Notes under the pieces: generated by a model
Seen by the model: only the letters and a program-made list of their open reading frames with translations
Databases searched by the model: none
Told to the model about the DNA's origin: nothing
Translations under genes and position numbers: made by a program
Part shown: positions 1-10,580 of the stretch, one piece after another
Numbering within the stretch: position 1 is the first letter of the stretch
Layout of the letters: the number at the start of each line of letters is the position of its first letter
Source: Symsagittifera roscoffensis
Lineage: Eukaryota; Xenacoelomorpha; Acoela; Convolutidae
Reading direction: 5' to 3'
Length of the DNA stretch: 64,000 nucleotides
Assembly: GCF_963678635.1 (NCBI RefSeq)
Contig: NC_087068.1
Span: 49,309,724 to 49,373,723, forward strand

Positions 1-906
1 AATCGCCCGGAAGTACATATCGACGGAAAATAAAGCTAAGCTATAAAACGACTGGCCAGCGTCTAAACTAAGCTCTACATTCTTTTCACCGTCTCATACA
101 AAGCCAGTTCTTTTGGGGGTCTTTCTAACATCGGGTCGACAAAAACGTTACTGTTCTCCGGCTTCGACCAGAACGCTCAAATTACTTAATTACATGCAAA
201 ATTAGTGAGCTCATGGCTGGGTCTCAGTATCCCCAGACCGCGAGGTCACTCCTAAAAACAGGGCTACTACTACTTATAATATTATTATTGTTTTTGTTCA
301 GTAGATAAAAATCATCATCTCCATCGAAGATGGATCAACCCTTTCCCTTAACTTCTAGCTTCTCATCGTCGTAAAATGAATTCAGATGTATCGGTTCAAT
401 TCAAGACAAAACCGGAAAGCTAAAAAATTATATAAAACAGTTTCAGTTCAAATCCCGAGACCCCTCAAGAGTTCTGAATCCGGGGAAATAACAACCTTAT
501 CTTTCTTCCGGAAGGCTGCTTTTCCACCATTCAGCGTTGTTGTGAACGGCCTTGCAACGATTGTAGCAACACAATCGTTGCAACTCGGAACGGTCTCTGC
601 TAACTCTGTTATTCGTTGTTGTTTTTCTATCGCAATTCTCGTAGTTATCACTATCGCAACTATTGTAGTTCTGATTCTCTTCTGGTTTTCTTCAAAAATG
701 GTGGTTTTTGCCGTTTCTCAGAACTGCGACTTCTTAGTTCGAATTTTTTTGAAATTTCAAAATACCAGAATATCTTGACCTTCACCGATTGACTAAATGT
801 CCCAATAACGTCACTAATCTCTCAAAGCTGTCAATTCGGAAGGTTAGCTGCTAACTATTCGAAATCTCCGAATCTACATTTTCGTTCATTCTGGTCGAAT
901 GTCACA
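1..906 (-). repeat. 3' LTR of the Gypsy-type element (outer edge cut by window)
   Basis: This stretch matches 15496-16407 in the same orientation, including shared blocks such as GGTCGACAAAAACGTTACTG and CTTCGACCAGAACGCTCAAA. Similarity stops at GTCACA (901-906), which gives an LTR 5' end of TGTGAC on the element strand. The first bases correspond to about the tenth base of the other copy, so the outermost end lies before the window. Plus-strand ORFs within it (for example 386-778) are not supported as genes. Confidence 0.88.
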
Positions 907-922
907 TACTCCCCGGACGGCC
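907..922 (-). promoter_or_regulatory. Candidate polypurine tract next to the 3' LTR
   Basis: On the element strand the bases just before the 3' LTR read GTCCGGGGAGTA and then TGTGAC. A short purine run directly against the LTR is where the plus-strand primer of an LTR element should be. The core GTCCGGGGAG occurs again at about 3697, 6166, 6233 and 6299. The assignment rests on position and composition only. Confidence 0.45.
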
Positions 923-1723
923 CGGTCAATGTCCCCATTGAATCTCGCAATGTTCGTACAATTGGTACCGTGTCATCGAACAGAATTTACAAAATGCACA
1001 AAATTACTCTTATCCACGTCATATCGACTCACTGCAGAATATAAATGGCATCATACTACACCACTATAGCCTTCCAAATTTTTTCAATAATCTGCACTTT
1101 CAGGATATGATTTAAGATAAAAACATTTTTTCTGACTTCCAATGTCAATGCCCTGATTTTAAAACTTTTTCTCCTAGATTTTAAAAGATGTTGGTTTGCA
1201 GGACAGTCCTGTCAAACAACAAGCTAAAATTATCCTTCTTTGCTTCTTCGTTGTTATTGTCCTGAATAATAAAATTAAGGAACTCTGTGGTTAGAAAGAA
1301 CAATGAAACAACCTCCCTCTTCAAGAGATTACCCAAGCCTTTCAAGTCACCACAAAGTGATCAGTTGTCCTAGTTGATAAAAAACAGTCATGCAGGACAG
1401 AATATTTAAAAATACTTTTTACTCAAGCCTTTCTAAATAAATAGTAAGTGTGTCTAAAGCCAATAACTAAAATCAAAATACAAATTTATAAATGCAACAA
1501 ATTCTTTAATGGTCAAAACTCAACTAAATGTTTCAATTTTCAATTACAACTTGGTTGCTTAGTTTCTCACTTGAGTTTTTGTCACACACATAAAACAATT
1601 CTGAGTTTTAACTACTTCTTTTTCGTCACTTCTTTGTTTCCTCTTTTTTGTCGTTTAGAAGTTCTAAAACTTCTAAATTCTTCTAAATTTCTTTCTTTTC
1701 GCATCTTGTTTTTCGGCCATTTG
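923..1723. other. Non-coding 3' region of the retroelement
   Basis: AT-rich sequence lies between the third ORF and the 3' LTR. I see no conserved coding pattern. The open frame at 1448-1867 on the plus strand runs antisense to the element and has no recognisable domain. Confidence 0.5.
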
Positions 1724-2705
1724 TCAATGCTCCATCTCTTCCTCCTGCGACATTGGCTCTGCAATTTCAGTTTCTGTGTCTTGCAACACATCGTTAGCTA
1801 TTCCGACGCTGTTGGAAGCAGTCCTCCAACACTTCTGTTCTTCTACCCTTTGTTTACAACAAAGTAGGGGATCTACATTAGATTCTTTGTTTCTGCAGAA
1901 GCTATTGTGAAGGCACAACGTCACGTTTCTCTCCAAATCTTCCTTCAACATCTCTTCTTTCTCCCTTCCATCACGTTCAGTTGTCCTGGAAATTCTCTTC
2001 ACATTGAATTACATGGTCACTGCATTCCGATGAGTCACGAAAGCTCGCTTGAAAGCTCCTGCATCAATGTCCAGCTGATACACACTGTACACTCTGCCGT
2101 GCTTCGACATATGCTTTTTGGCATACTCGTACAACCATGCAGTCATGTTAGCTCTAAACCATGGCATCAGTCGCCTCCTTGCCCATATCTTTTTCACTTC
2201 TATCGGATTGTTTAGAATCTTGCATGGTTTGGTTCGTTTGAACCCCCTGTTCTACTCTCGCCCTATTTGGTGGCACAGCTATTCTCAGTGGTGAACTAGA
2301 CGAGGCAGCCTCGCTGTTAATCTCTTGATGCATTCTCCTCAGCCCAGGCTTGGGCTTGGAGGGCAAAGGCATCTCACCTGGTTGGTAAGTCCTAGAACTT
2401 CCCAATCCAGGCTCGTTCGCCAAGTCACTCCCTGAGAGAGCCCCGTTTCTCCACCTCATCACTCTCATGTTCGGGCGGTCTAGTACTCCCCTCTCTCCGT
2501 ATGCTGCCATCAATAGGACTTCCGCGGGGTGGTCCCCACGTTTGTCATGTCCCAAGATGTTTATCAGGGCAGTCAGCAACATGACTACCTCTGGGTCCTC
2601 CAGAGCGAAGTCTCGGTCCATTAGCCGACGATAGATCGCATCTACCATCGGGCCTACATATACCTCTACCAGGTCCATCAATTCATCCAAGTTGAAGTTA
2701 TCCAT
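1724..2705 (-). pseudogene. Third ORF of the retroelement, unrecognised protein, broken
   Basis: A separate ORF begins with a true ATG at 2705 (MDNFNLDELMDLVEVYVGPM) after a non-coding gap downstream of pol. The first part (2705-2154, 183 residues) is acidic and helical at its N-terminus, then has a Pro/Ser-rich linker. A frameshift near 2190 moves the frame to 2197-2009, which is basic and aromatic (WARRRLMPWFRANMTAWLYEY). A single TAA at 2009-2011 then separates this from an in-frame continuation to 1724, which is charged and has several cysteines. The undamaged protein would be about 320 residues. It has no signal peptide or membrane segment, so it does not look like an envelope protein. 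I do not recognise the family. A DNA- or RNA-binding accessory protein is one possibility. Confidence 0.5.
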
Positions 2706-3086
2706 TCTCTTTTCAGGTTTGATTCGATTTGATTTAATGATTTGACTGGAGTTAGTAATTGAACGATCAATCAGGATCTAGAAAAGAGATCACGAATATC
2801 ACACTTGTTTGTTTAAACTTCTCGTTAAATTTTATTTAAAACATTCAGATAAAAAGATTTTGATCCTAAAAATTATTAAAATCAATCGGTGTCTAAAATT
2901 TTGGAATTCGACCTAAAATTGGACAGTCCAAACTTTGGATCTATTCCTAAGATCGTTGTTCAGTTGTTCGTGTTCACTAACTCCTTCTTACCCAGACCTT
3001 AATAACATAACACACAACATACCATAACACACATATCACACACTACACATATTTTTGTCTGACACCCTCTCGCATGTCATGTTAAC
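2706..3086. other. Non-coding gap between pol and the third ORF
   Basis: AT-rich sequence contains short repeats of CACACA/CATAACACAC type around 3003-3050. It holds stops in all minus frames. It could carry a splice acceptor or internal promoter for the third ORF, but no specific signal can be defended. Confidence 0.4.
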
Positions 3087-4059
3087 TCAGCCTATACTTA
3101 AACAATATTTCTTATGTAAGGTTATTTGTATATTAGTATCAGAGAAGATTACGTGTATGAGCGCGTACAGTTCCCGAGGAAGCAGTCGCCCTCTGTTCGG
3201 ATCGTACACTGGAAGCGAAAAATCTTTCACTTCCCTTTCCACGAGGAAGTCTCTCAATCTCGTCAAGGGTAAGACCAGGTTTTCCGGGTCCACGTGCCGC
3301 TTCTCCGTCTTCCGTGTCACTAAGAAACATAGGTATTTTCCCGGTATCTGCGACGCCGCCGGAGGCAAGGCTACTACACCCCTATTCCTGGTCTTTGCTT
3401 CCAAAGGAAGTCTATGTTTTTATATTCTCTCTTAAAATCCGCTGCTAACGCTGTCTTAAAACTCATGTCTGCTGTGATTGCTATCGCACATGTTCTATCT
3501 GTGAGTATGAAATCGCTGTCCGTTAGTATCATGCTACTTGAATAATCATTTGGTAAGTTAAAATATGACTCAACTACCCTCCCTATGTCCGGTTTCTTAG
3601 GGTCTTCGCCTGTTTCCGCTTCTAGATCTCCTGTCTCTCTTGCTATTCCTAATTTTTTTATTAATAAATTTCCAGTGTGGGTAAGTCCTACCTCCACTCC
3701 CCGGACAAAAATATCCATCAACGTTCCCGTCGATCGCATACCGGATATCAAGTCGAGGTTGGAAGCCGGAATGAGTAGTTGCCCTTCTGGGCAGCCCAGG
3801 CAGGATCATCTCGTTCGGTCTTCGTGTAATTCATGCTTTCGCGATCTACATCTTGAATCGTGACACTGGTCTCCTTTGGGTCCGACGTCAGTTCGTTCAG
3901 CCACTCCAATACACGCATATTTGTCAACTCTTGTTCGTAGGATTGCTGTTGCTCGTCGTCGAATTCTACCTCGGGTTTCGACCGGTCATCGACCCACTCA
4001 TCGTCGTTATCATCGACTATGTCAAGGTCCTGTGACACAGTTATTTCTTCTAGACCCAC
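3087..4059 (-). pseudogene. Pol C-terminal extension with macro-domain-like fold, frameshifted
   Basis: Three overlapping minus-strand frames (4059-3748, 3751-3374, 3404-3087) read as one broken polypeptide. Frameshifts fall near 3770 and in a G run near 3380. The N-terminal third is acidic. The C-terminal part follows the macro-domain layout of the TARG1/OARD1 type: a first strand ending near DSDFI, then CAIAITADM in place of the usual AHCISxD block, FKREY in place of FKKKF, a strand near GVVALP, FLVTRK in place of YYLxTKK, a helix around LTRLRDFLVE, and a final strand SDTNIQIT. The Gly-rich MGAGIA loop and the GCGLD loop with the catalytic Asp are replaced (SFKTALA and YDPNRGR). The match is therefore to the fold, not to an active ADP-ribosyl hydrolase. 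The family call is from memory of the fold pattern. Confidence 0.5.
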
Positions 4060-4154
4060 TGCTTCTTCCCCTATCTTTTTAGGTCTATCCTCTCCACTAC
4101 AAAATCGTCGCCGTAAGGGTTATATTTCATCTTGGATCTTGTCCTGTCATTCTG

Positions 4155-4579
4155 TCAAGTCTGTATCGTGAACGGAAGATCCGGTTCCAAGTTCATGGGA
4201 ACCTCCCTTTGTTCAGGGTCATGCCAGTCCTCTTCTGCGTAGGGTAAATTTTCATCGACTGCTTCAATCACCTCATTTGGATCCAGTCCCAGTGGTGTAC
4301 TTGTTCCTTCCTCTATGACTTCATTCCCATCGTTCGTTTCCCTGGTGCCCTTCTCGTTGACCTCACAAGCAGGGTCCATCATTAGATAATCCCCTTCTTC
4401 CATGTCTGCAGGTTGATGGATTGTGTGGCTTAATGTTTTCGTCATGAGCGGCTCGGCCAGTACTCAGTCTATAGAAGCGTCCCTCCTGGTGCACCTCCGT
4501 AATCATGAAGGGTCCCCTCTACTTTTTTAAGGAGCTTTTTTGTTCCTTTCGGTGGTATGACGTTCTGAAATACCCATAC
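4155..4579 (-). pseudogene. Post-integrase segment, broken
   Basis: Directly after the integrase core the frame hits a TAG (SVGD-stop-VWVF). The following bases still encode a chromodomain-like or GPY/F-type tail start (VWVFQNVIPPKGTKKLLKK), which then loses frame. The ORF at 4445-4155 is strongly acidic (EEGDYLMMD and a run of Glu/Asp) and continues towards the macro-like block. This stretch probably linked the integrase to the extra C-terminal domain in one pol polyprotein. Confidence 0.5.
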
Positions 4580-5707
4580 CTAGTCCCCTACCGAATAAGT
4601 TTTTGCACCAGCTGCTTTCTTGTCAAATCTTTTCCTCTGCCTTGCCTGTGCCTGCTGAGTATTTCGTCTACATAAGTCGTTTAAATCCTGCTGACGTCTC
4701 ATTACATCCCTTACATAGACCTGTGGTGACGTCTTCTTACCCTCATACTCTGGGTAGAAGAAAGTCAAGGGCAAAGACTTCTCGTGCCCTGTCAGCATCA
4801 TATGTGGACTAACTCCGGTGGTTGAATAATGTGTGCTATTGTAAGCTCCCATCACCTGTGGATTATATCTGTCCCAACCGGTCATGTACCTGGAACAATA
4901 TACCCTCAGCATCGACACTAACGTTCGATTCTGCCTTTCCACTAAGCCATTTGTCTGGGGATGGTATGTCGTGGACTGAGCTTGAGCAACCTGTGAGCAT
5001 CTCATTAGCTCTTCCGTGAGTTCTCCTACGAACGCTGTTCCTTTATCCGATTGAAACGTCATCGGACAACCATGTCTCGCTATCCACGTTTTGATCAGGT
5101 GGTCGCACGTCTCTTCCGCTGAGGCAGTTATGCAGGGCACGGCCTCTGCATACTTCGTGAAGTGATCTATCATGACCAAGAGTTGATTATAACCACTGTC
5201 TGTCATGCTTATCTTTTGGTGATCTATCTGCACCACCTCGTTGAATTCAGACGATTCGATCGATTGTAAGGGAAATCGCAATTTCCTTGGATCCTTGACC
5301 TGTTGGCATGACAGACATGCTGTTACCCACTTCTCGCTTGCCTTTTTCATTCCAGGCCACTCAAAGCGCTTCTGGATCCTCTGATATACTTTGTCGACCC
5401 CCTGATGGCCCATCTGATCATGCGACCTGAATAAGAGTTCTGTCTGATAGAGTTGCGGCAACACTATCGCGTTATACTTGTATATGACTTTGTCTTCATC
5501 TCTTCTCTTGCAAGCCACAATCCCGTCCTTGTTCAAGTATAACCTTCCCTCTTTCTGCATAAAATACTGCCGCAGAATGCAGTAACTGTCCTCATCGAAG
5601 TCTCCTTTGTCCGGAGAACCATTTTCGATCCACCTTTTCAGGTTGCTTGTAATGCGGTCATTTCTCTGCGCTCTTAGGAGATCCGAGAGTATGTATCTCG
5701 CCTTCAA
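4580..5707 (-). pseudogene. Integrase (Ty3/Gypsy type)
   Basis: The 375-residue frame holds a full retroelement integrase, which inserts the cDNA into host chromosomes. The zinc-binding HHCC region is intact (HDQMGH, then CLSCQQ). The catalytic core has the first Asp in VVQIDHQ, the second in FQSDKG and the Glu in NGLVERQ. I count 35 residues between the second Asp and the Glu, the classical DD35E spacing. The core's usual GxPxxFQSD and HPQTNG blocks are present. The frame ends in a premature TAG just after SVGD. It is the best-preserved part of the element. Confidence 0.85.
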
Positions 5708-6797
5708 TTACGTCTTCATGACCCTCATCTGACTATTCAGCTCATTGGGCTGATGCGTATCTTCTTCCATCTTAACGCACCAAATCTTTGCCAATGGCTG
5801 TGTTTCCTGTTCAAATGGCTGAAGATCAGTCCTGACTACCTCTTTTTGTGGTAACAGGATCATCGAACGTTTCGATACCGCTATTGTTTCCAGATCATCC
5901 GCTGCGTTATCAAAGACTCTTTCACCTGGTATGAGGTAGCGATCACTGTCAGGGTCCTGGCATACCTCTCTATCCAGATCCCTTGCTCGAGTTTCCACTA
6001 GTAGTGTGTGGATCGCTAGCTCTGACAGTTCCAATCCTGAGCTCGAGTTCCTGTCTGAGTAGGTGTCAATTCCTGAGTTTCGGGAGTTGTCATCTGTCGA
6101 AGAGTCTGCGACGGAGTCTGCACCGTCTCCTGGGTCAGTTCTGTGCTTTCTTCGCATCCATCTGAACTCCCCGGACAAAACTTTGTTCTCCAGGTCCTGT
6201 TTCTCATCAGGAACTTTCTCATCTACATCAGACTCCCCGGACTAACTTCCTCGTCCCGGGTGTTGATCTTGAACTCGCCGGCTATTCTTATTGTTCGTCT
6301 CCCCGGACAAATAATCTTGCACCAGGTTTCGTTCAACCTTTTCACCTTCTTTATCCTGGTCCACAAAGGTAACGGTGTTCTTTCCGTCTGTAAGAAGTAC
6401 TGGTTAAAACCTCGTGTGGTATTGAGGATACAAGTTTCTGAACTATTGTCCTACAATCCCTCTCGTTCTCTTTGTGTTGTCGCCTGGAAGGCATGATCTT
6501 CACCTTCTCACTGACTGTCAGTAATGCCACTGCTGCTGCCCACTTGGAGTCATCTCTGGTCACTTCTCTCTCTAACAATCCACGCAACATCCGCATCACT
6601 TGCGGTGTGACCTGCACCGTTTTATCCAATAATGAGAGGCTTATAATGTTCATGCGATAGAGTTCCTGCTGGACCAGGTTCGAGCGCAGCAACAGATCCA
6701 AGGGCACCGGGTACTTCTGGGATAGGATCTTTATCTCGGCTGCTTTCTCTACAAGTAACTCAGGATGTCCTGGAATTGGATCTCCAGACTTGTCCAA
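5708..6797 (-). pseudogene. Pol linker between RNase H and integrase
   Basis: Two broken frames (6797-6351 and 6178-5708) bridge RNase H and integrase. They are hydrophilic, with many Ser, Asp, Glu and Arg residues, and match no enzyme. An unusually long spacer of about 350 residues at this place is notable. The piece around 6165-6310 contains three copies of the PPT-like core GTCCGGGGAG, and the frame is lost between 6178 and 6351. Confidence 0.6.
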
Positions 6798-7309
6798 TCA
6801 TCTCGTTAAGGGAAGCGTTTTATAAGTTTCTTTGTCCAGAAACGAGAATCCATCCTTTATTTCTGCCTGATTGGCCTGCTTCTGTTCCAGTCTCTCATAG
6901 AACTCGGTTTTCTTGCTGAGGTTGTCAGCATTCTGGTGTTTGTCACGCATCCTGTGCTCGATTATCATGTGGTAGCCATGTAATCTCACTATCCACCTTC
7001 CTATAGAACTCTGATCCATCGAGTATGTCTTCAACCAGGATAACGCCCTGTTGTCCACGCAAAACTTAAAGGGAGCGCTCCCCAAGTATGCGCGGTTTTT
7101 TCCACAAATGTGACTACTGCAAACATTTCTTTCTTTCGTGCACCATATTTCATCTCAGTGTCACTTAACACCTTACTGCCATATGCTATGGGACGGAGAA
7201 CGGTTCTCCCATTCAATTCCTGCTCCTGATGCAGTATTGCCGAGATGGCTACTACTGATGCGTCTGTGTCAAGAACATACATGCCCTTTTCAGTAGGCAT
7301 GCCCAGCAC
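6798..7309 (-). pseudogene. RNase H domain of pol, frameshifted
   Basis: Frame 7309-7031 begins with the RNase H start (YVLDTDASVVAISAILHQ, with the first catalytic Asp) and continues through IAYGSKVLSDTEMKYGA. Frame is lost near 7085, and 7085-6798 carries on with FCVDNRALSWL and the terminal block RMRDKHQNADNLSKK, with the late Asp/His region typical of Gypsy RNase H. The domain degrades the RNA template during reverse transcription. It is clearly inactive here because it is split. Confidence 0.8.
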
Positions 7310-7362
7310 TGGCGCCCTTTTCGCACAGTTCCCGCTTTATGTTCTCAAAGGCCGTTTGAGCT

Positions 7363-8121
7363 TCATCGCTCCATTCGAACTTTTTCCCTTTGTTGCGCAT
7401 CAGCTTCTGCATCGGATACACCTTGTCTGCATATACAGTAGTAGTTGGCAAACCCTAGGAAGCTCATGAGCTGTGTGTCCGTTCTGGGAGCCTTCCAAGT
7501 CAACACCGCTTCCACTGCTTCCGGGTCCGGCCTCACACTACGCCTATCTACCATTCTTCCTCGGTACTTGATCGAATCCCTCAGGATTTCACACTTCGAT
7601 GGTTGGCATTTCAAGCCTGCTCTTTTCATGCATCCAAATACCTCATCGAGCCGATCAATGTGGTCTTAAACGGTCGATGTTGCTATGACCACCTCATCCA
7701 CGTAACACATCACAAGATTCCCGTACTTCTTTGTTCCTTTGGTCAAAGCCTGAGCCACCAACCTTTGAAAAGTGGCCGTTGCATTGCACAAGCCGAAAGG
7801 CATCCTCTTCCACTGGTACAAGCATAATTCGCACGCGAATCCTGTCTTTTCCCTATCCCTCTTCCGCAGAGGGGCCTGCCAGAAGGCAGAACCCAAGTCC
7901 AATGTGGTGAAGAACTTGGCATCACCAAGTTTAATGAGGCTCTCGTCTATTCGCGGTATCGGGTACGCATCTTTTATCGTTATCGCGTTCAAGTAGCGAA
8001 AGTCGCAACAAAACCTAAGCTGTCGCCTTTCTTTTTTGCCATAACTACCCCGCAAGCCCATGCCGTTTTCGAGGGTTCTATCATGTCGTATTCGAGCAAC
8101 ATTTCTATTTCCGCTCGGCAC
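7363..8121 (-). pseudogene. Reverse transcriptase core, broken
   Basis: The 8121-7666 frame carries RT blocks in order: LRFCCDFRYLNAITIKDAYP, the catalytic Asp in FTTLDLGSAFWQ, MPFGLCNATATFQRL, and the YxDD box as CYVDEVV. The second Asp of that box is Glu, which normally inactivates an RT. A stop near 7666 and a frame change separate it from 7629-7363, which holds the thumb and connection (SKCEILRDSIKYRGRMVDRR, then FLGFANYY). Overall order and motifs are those of Ty3/Gypsy. Confidence 0.85.
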
Positions 8122-8744
8122 GCTTCCGATTTATGTGGCGTTATTCTTCGTCTTGCGCCTTCCCTATGGGGAACGGCGCCTTCCTCAAGTTCGATTTCGT
8201 GTTCGACGAAATAAGAGCAACCGATATCGGCCTTATGTTTTGAAAATACATCCGCGTTCCGATCTAAAACCTCACGTAGTAGTTCGAAATCTCCCTCGCC
8301 TGTTTTCCCTTTTAAGTATTCTATCTCTGGCAAAACCGGTTTGTCAGACTCTAGTTCATATGACGAGGGGCGTTCCGGAAAAATCGAACAGCTCGATAAG
8401 CCGTCGTCCCTGCCGGACTTCATTGAAAACAATTTATGAATAGATTTCAATTCATTAATCCTTTTTAAAATTTTATCTTTATTGGCATGATAAGGAAAGT
8501 CTTTCACACTATGTTTCTTCAAGTTTTGTGTCGCCTCATAGTCGGTCTTCATCGGCAAAGCGTAACCAAGTTTCTTTCCACGCTGGTTTGAAACCGTGGT
8601 GTCCAGTGTGTTCAATAACACACTGACACACAGTCCCTTTCGAGTTACCGAGAAGCTCCGGCCTAAAATCACTGAACTTTGACTATTTGGATTCGGTACC
8701 AAACAAACCTGTTTACTATCACTCAACGAATTCAAATTTCTCAT
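7989..8744 (-). pseudogene. Protease-RT linker and RT N-terminus
   Basis: This 251-residue frame begins after the protease and ends with the RT fingers region (VEHEIELEEGAVPHREGARR, then MIEPSKTAWACGVVMAKKK). The last motif is the usual entry to Gypsy RT. It overlaps the next RT frame at 8121 because of a frameshift near 8030. Confidence 0.75.
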
Positions 8745-8893
8745 TCTAAAAATTGCTTGTCCCGGCTGTAGTTTTTTTTTCTGTCTAAAAAATTTGGTAC
8801 CTTGTTTTCGTCTGTTATTATTCTATTAATTGGTTTTAACATACTTCCAATCCGGGTTCCTAATCCTTATTAGACCGTTGTTCAAATCAATCA

Positions 8894-9502
8894 TCACGTC
8901 AAAATTCCCGAAAAAAAATCTCTGCCCAAGATGAATTGGTCAGCGTCGTCCAAGTTCTCCACCACCAGGAAGCTCATCCAAAGATCCCGTCCTCCCATGT
9001 GGCGGACCGTTATTGGTGTTCTTCCGGCTACGTAAATCGCTCTTCGATTGGCTGCAGCCAGTCTGAGATTCGTCGGAATTAGATCTTCCCTCGTGAAGCC
9101 CATTCTTTCCCAAGTCTTTATCGGCATCACACTCACTACCGCTCCTGTGTCCAGAAGCCCTGTGATTCCGATTTTCTTTCTGTTGGTGTCAAGCAGGTGT
9201 GCAGTCACATCTGCTTCGTATCCAATGTGTACTGCGTCTTGCTCCATCATGGCGTCATGACGTATCCTGCGGATTTTGAGTTCCTCTTCACCCAAATAGA
9301 TCTGTCCTATCTGGTCACTGTCTGTTGTTACATATGTCCTAGTGTAGAAACTGATTCCATCTACGTTCAGCATCACTTGATACGGTCCATAGACTTCCAT
9401 GTAGCGCCCATGAAGCTTCTTTATGCGAGGGACACCTGTTGTTAGTAGTGCTCGCACAGCTCTTGACTCAGTGCGTGGCTCCAACTGCCTCAGATGGCTC
9501 AC
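8894..9502 (-). pseudogene. Retropepsin-type aspartic protease
   Basis: The domain contains the catalytic motif ITGLLDTGAVVSVMPIKTW and, near its end, the flap-distal strand DADQFILGRDF. Retropepsins act as dimers to cut the Gag-Pol polyprotein. The frame overlaps the preceding gag frame at 9468-9502, which marks a frameshift, and it ends shortly after the ILGRDF block. Confidence 0.82.
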
Positions 9503-9926
9503 TCAGATTTCTGATTACCTGGTGTCCTGCTACCGATTTTTTTGACTGTATTTTGTTTCCTTGTGGCACCATACCGAGCCTCTGCCCGGAGATCACATTA
9601 TGTTTCATGCTCAAACTAATTGGTGCCTTTGTTTCTTCGACTTCTGTTGCCTCGAAGGTATTCAGCTTCACCTGTAGTTTCTCATTTTCTAATTCGAGCT
9701 TCACTTTTTGCTCGATCTTTTTTGTTACTAGTTCCTGTTGCACTCTATTTAGAGCATCCCTCGCGGCTGCCCTATAATCAATCTTGAAGTCATCCGCCGC
9801 AGTCACCGGTTCCGGTTCACATGTCTCCTCTGTTACCGCCTGCATTTTCTTCGTTGCCAGCTCTTGCTGTTTTTCTTTTCTGCGCGCCTCCGCTTCACTC
9901 AATAGGCGAGCCTTGCTGGCTTTCAC
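9468..9926 (-). pseudogene. Gag C-terminal coiled-coil segment
   Basis: The frame follows the zinc-knuckle segment after an in-frame TGA at 9978-9980 (a likely former Trp codon). It is rich in Glu, Lys, Gln and Ala with heptad-like spacing (for example VQQELVTKKIEQKVKLELEN), so a coiled coil is likely. It links nucleocapsid to protease. No enzyme motif is present. Confidence 0.65.
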
Positions 9927-9977
9927 TCCTGATAAAGCTTCCTCGTGCCATGGATGCTTGATGTCTGCTACAGCATC

Positions 9978-10580
9978 TCAGAATTGCGGACAATTCGATT
10001 TAAAATGACCTTCCAGATTGCAAAAGAAACACCTCGGGCCAAATTTTGCAATTAATCCTCTCATGAATTCTTCATGATCGACTTCTGACGCAACTTCGTC
10101 CTCGAGGCTAAAGCCTATTGCTTTTATGCCCTGTTTATAAGTTGGGCGTGCTGGCACATGATGGTCAGTCGAACTGCAATTTGCACAAGAGCGTCTCTTG
10201 TCCATATCGTCCCTCGGTTTATACCAGTTGTTCCCTTGGTTTGCTGGTCCGTTGTTAAAATTGCCATAATTGTTCTTGTAATATCCAGATCTTGATGGAG
10301 GTTTCAGCAAAAGATATTCTTTTGAGTTGAGCCTCAAATCCTCTGGTGTTGGCGCATTGAGTGATAGTGGTGTGTAATGCGTTGCTAACATTGTTCGAAA
10401 TTCATCATTCTTCACACAGTCGATGAATTTTGAGGCTACAGCCAGGTTCAGCCTCCTGTTCGACTCGTCCGGTTGGCTACGCCTTCTGAGCATCTCCAAA
10501 TTGTCTAGGAGTTTGTCTATCGTCTCATCTTCTCGTTGCCTCCTTTTCTCGAATCGCATCATTGCTTGGTGTTCCTGCAC
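9978..10580 (-). pseudogene. Gag nucleocapsid with CCHC zinc knuckle
   Basis: The frame shows a capsid C-terminal pattern (RFEKRRQREDETIDKLLDNL, then LAVASKFIDCVKNDEF), an Asn/Gly/Tyr-rich linker, a Cys/His pair region and a classical zinc knuckle, CFFCNLEGHFKSNC (C-x2-C-x4-H-x4-C). The knuckle binds genomic RNA. A frameshift between 10560 and 10640 separates it from the upstream gag frame. Confidence 0.82.

Noticed and set aside
386-778. 130-residue plus-strand open frame in the left LTR
   Set aside because: It lies inside the LTR in the antisense direction, and its counterpart in the other LTR (16045-16431) is not conserved as a protein.
1448-1867. 139-residue plus-strand frame
   Set aside because: It is a hydrophobic, T-rich antisense frame of the retroelement 3' region and overlaps the third ORF on the other strand.
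1724-2705. Envelope gene in the retroelement
   Set aside because: No signal peptide, fusion peptide or transmembrane segment is visible in any frame between integrase and the 3' LTR.
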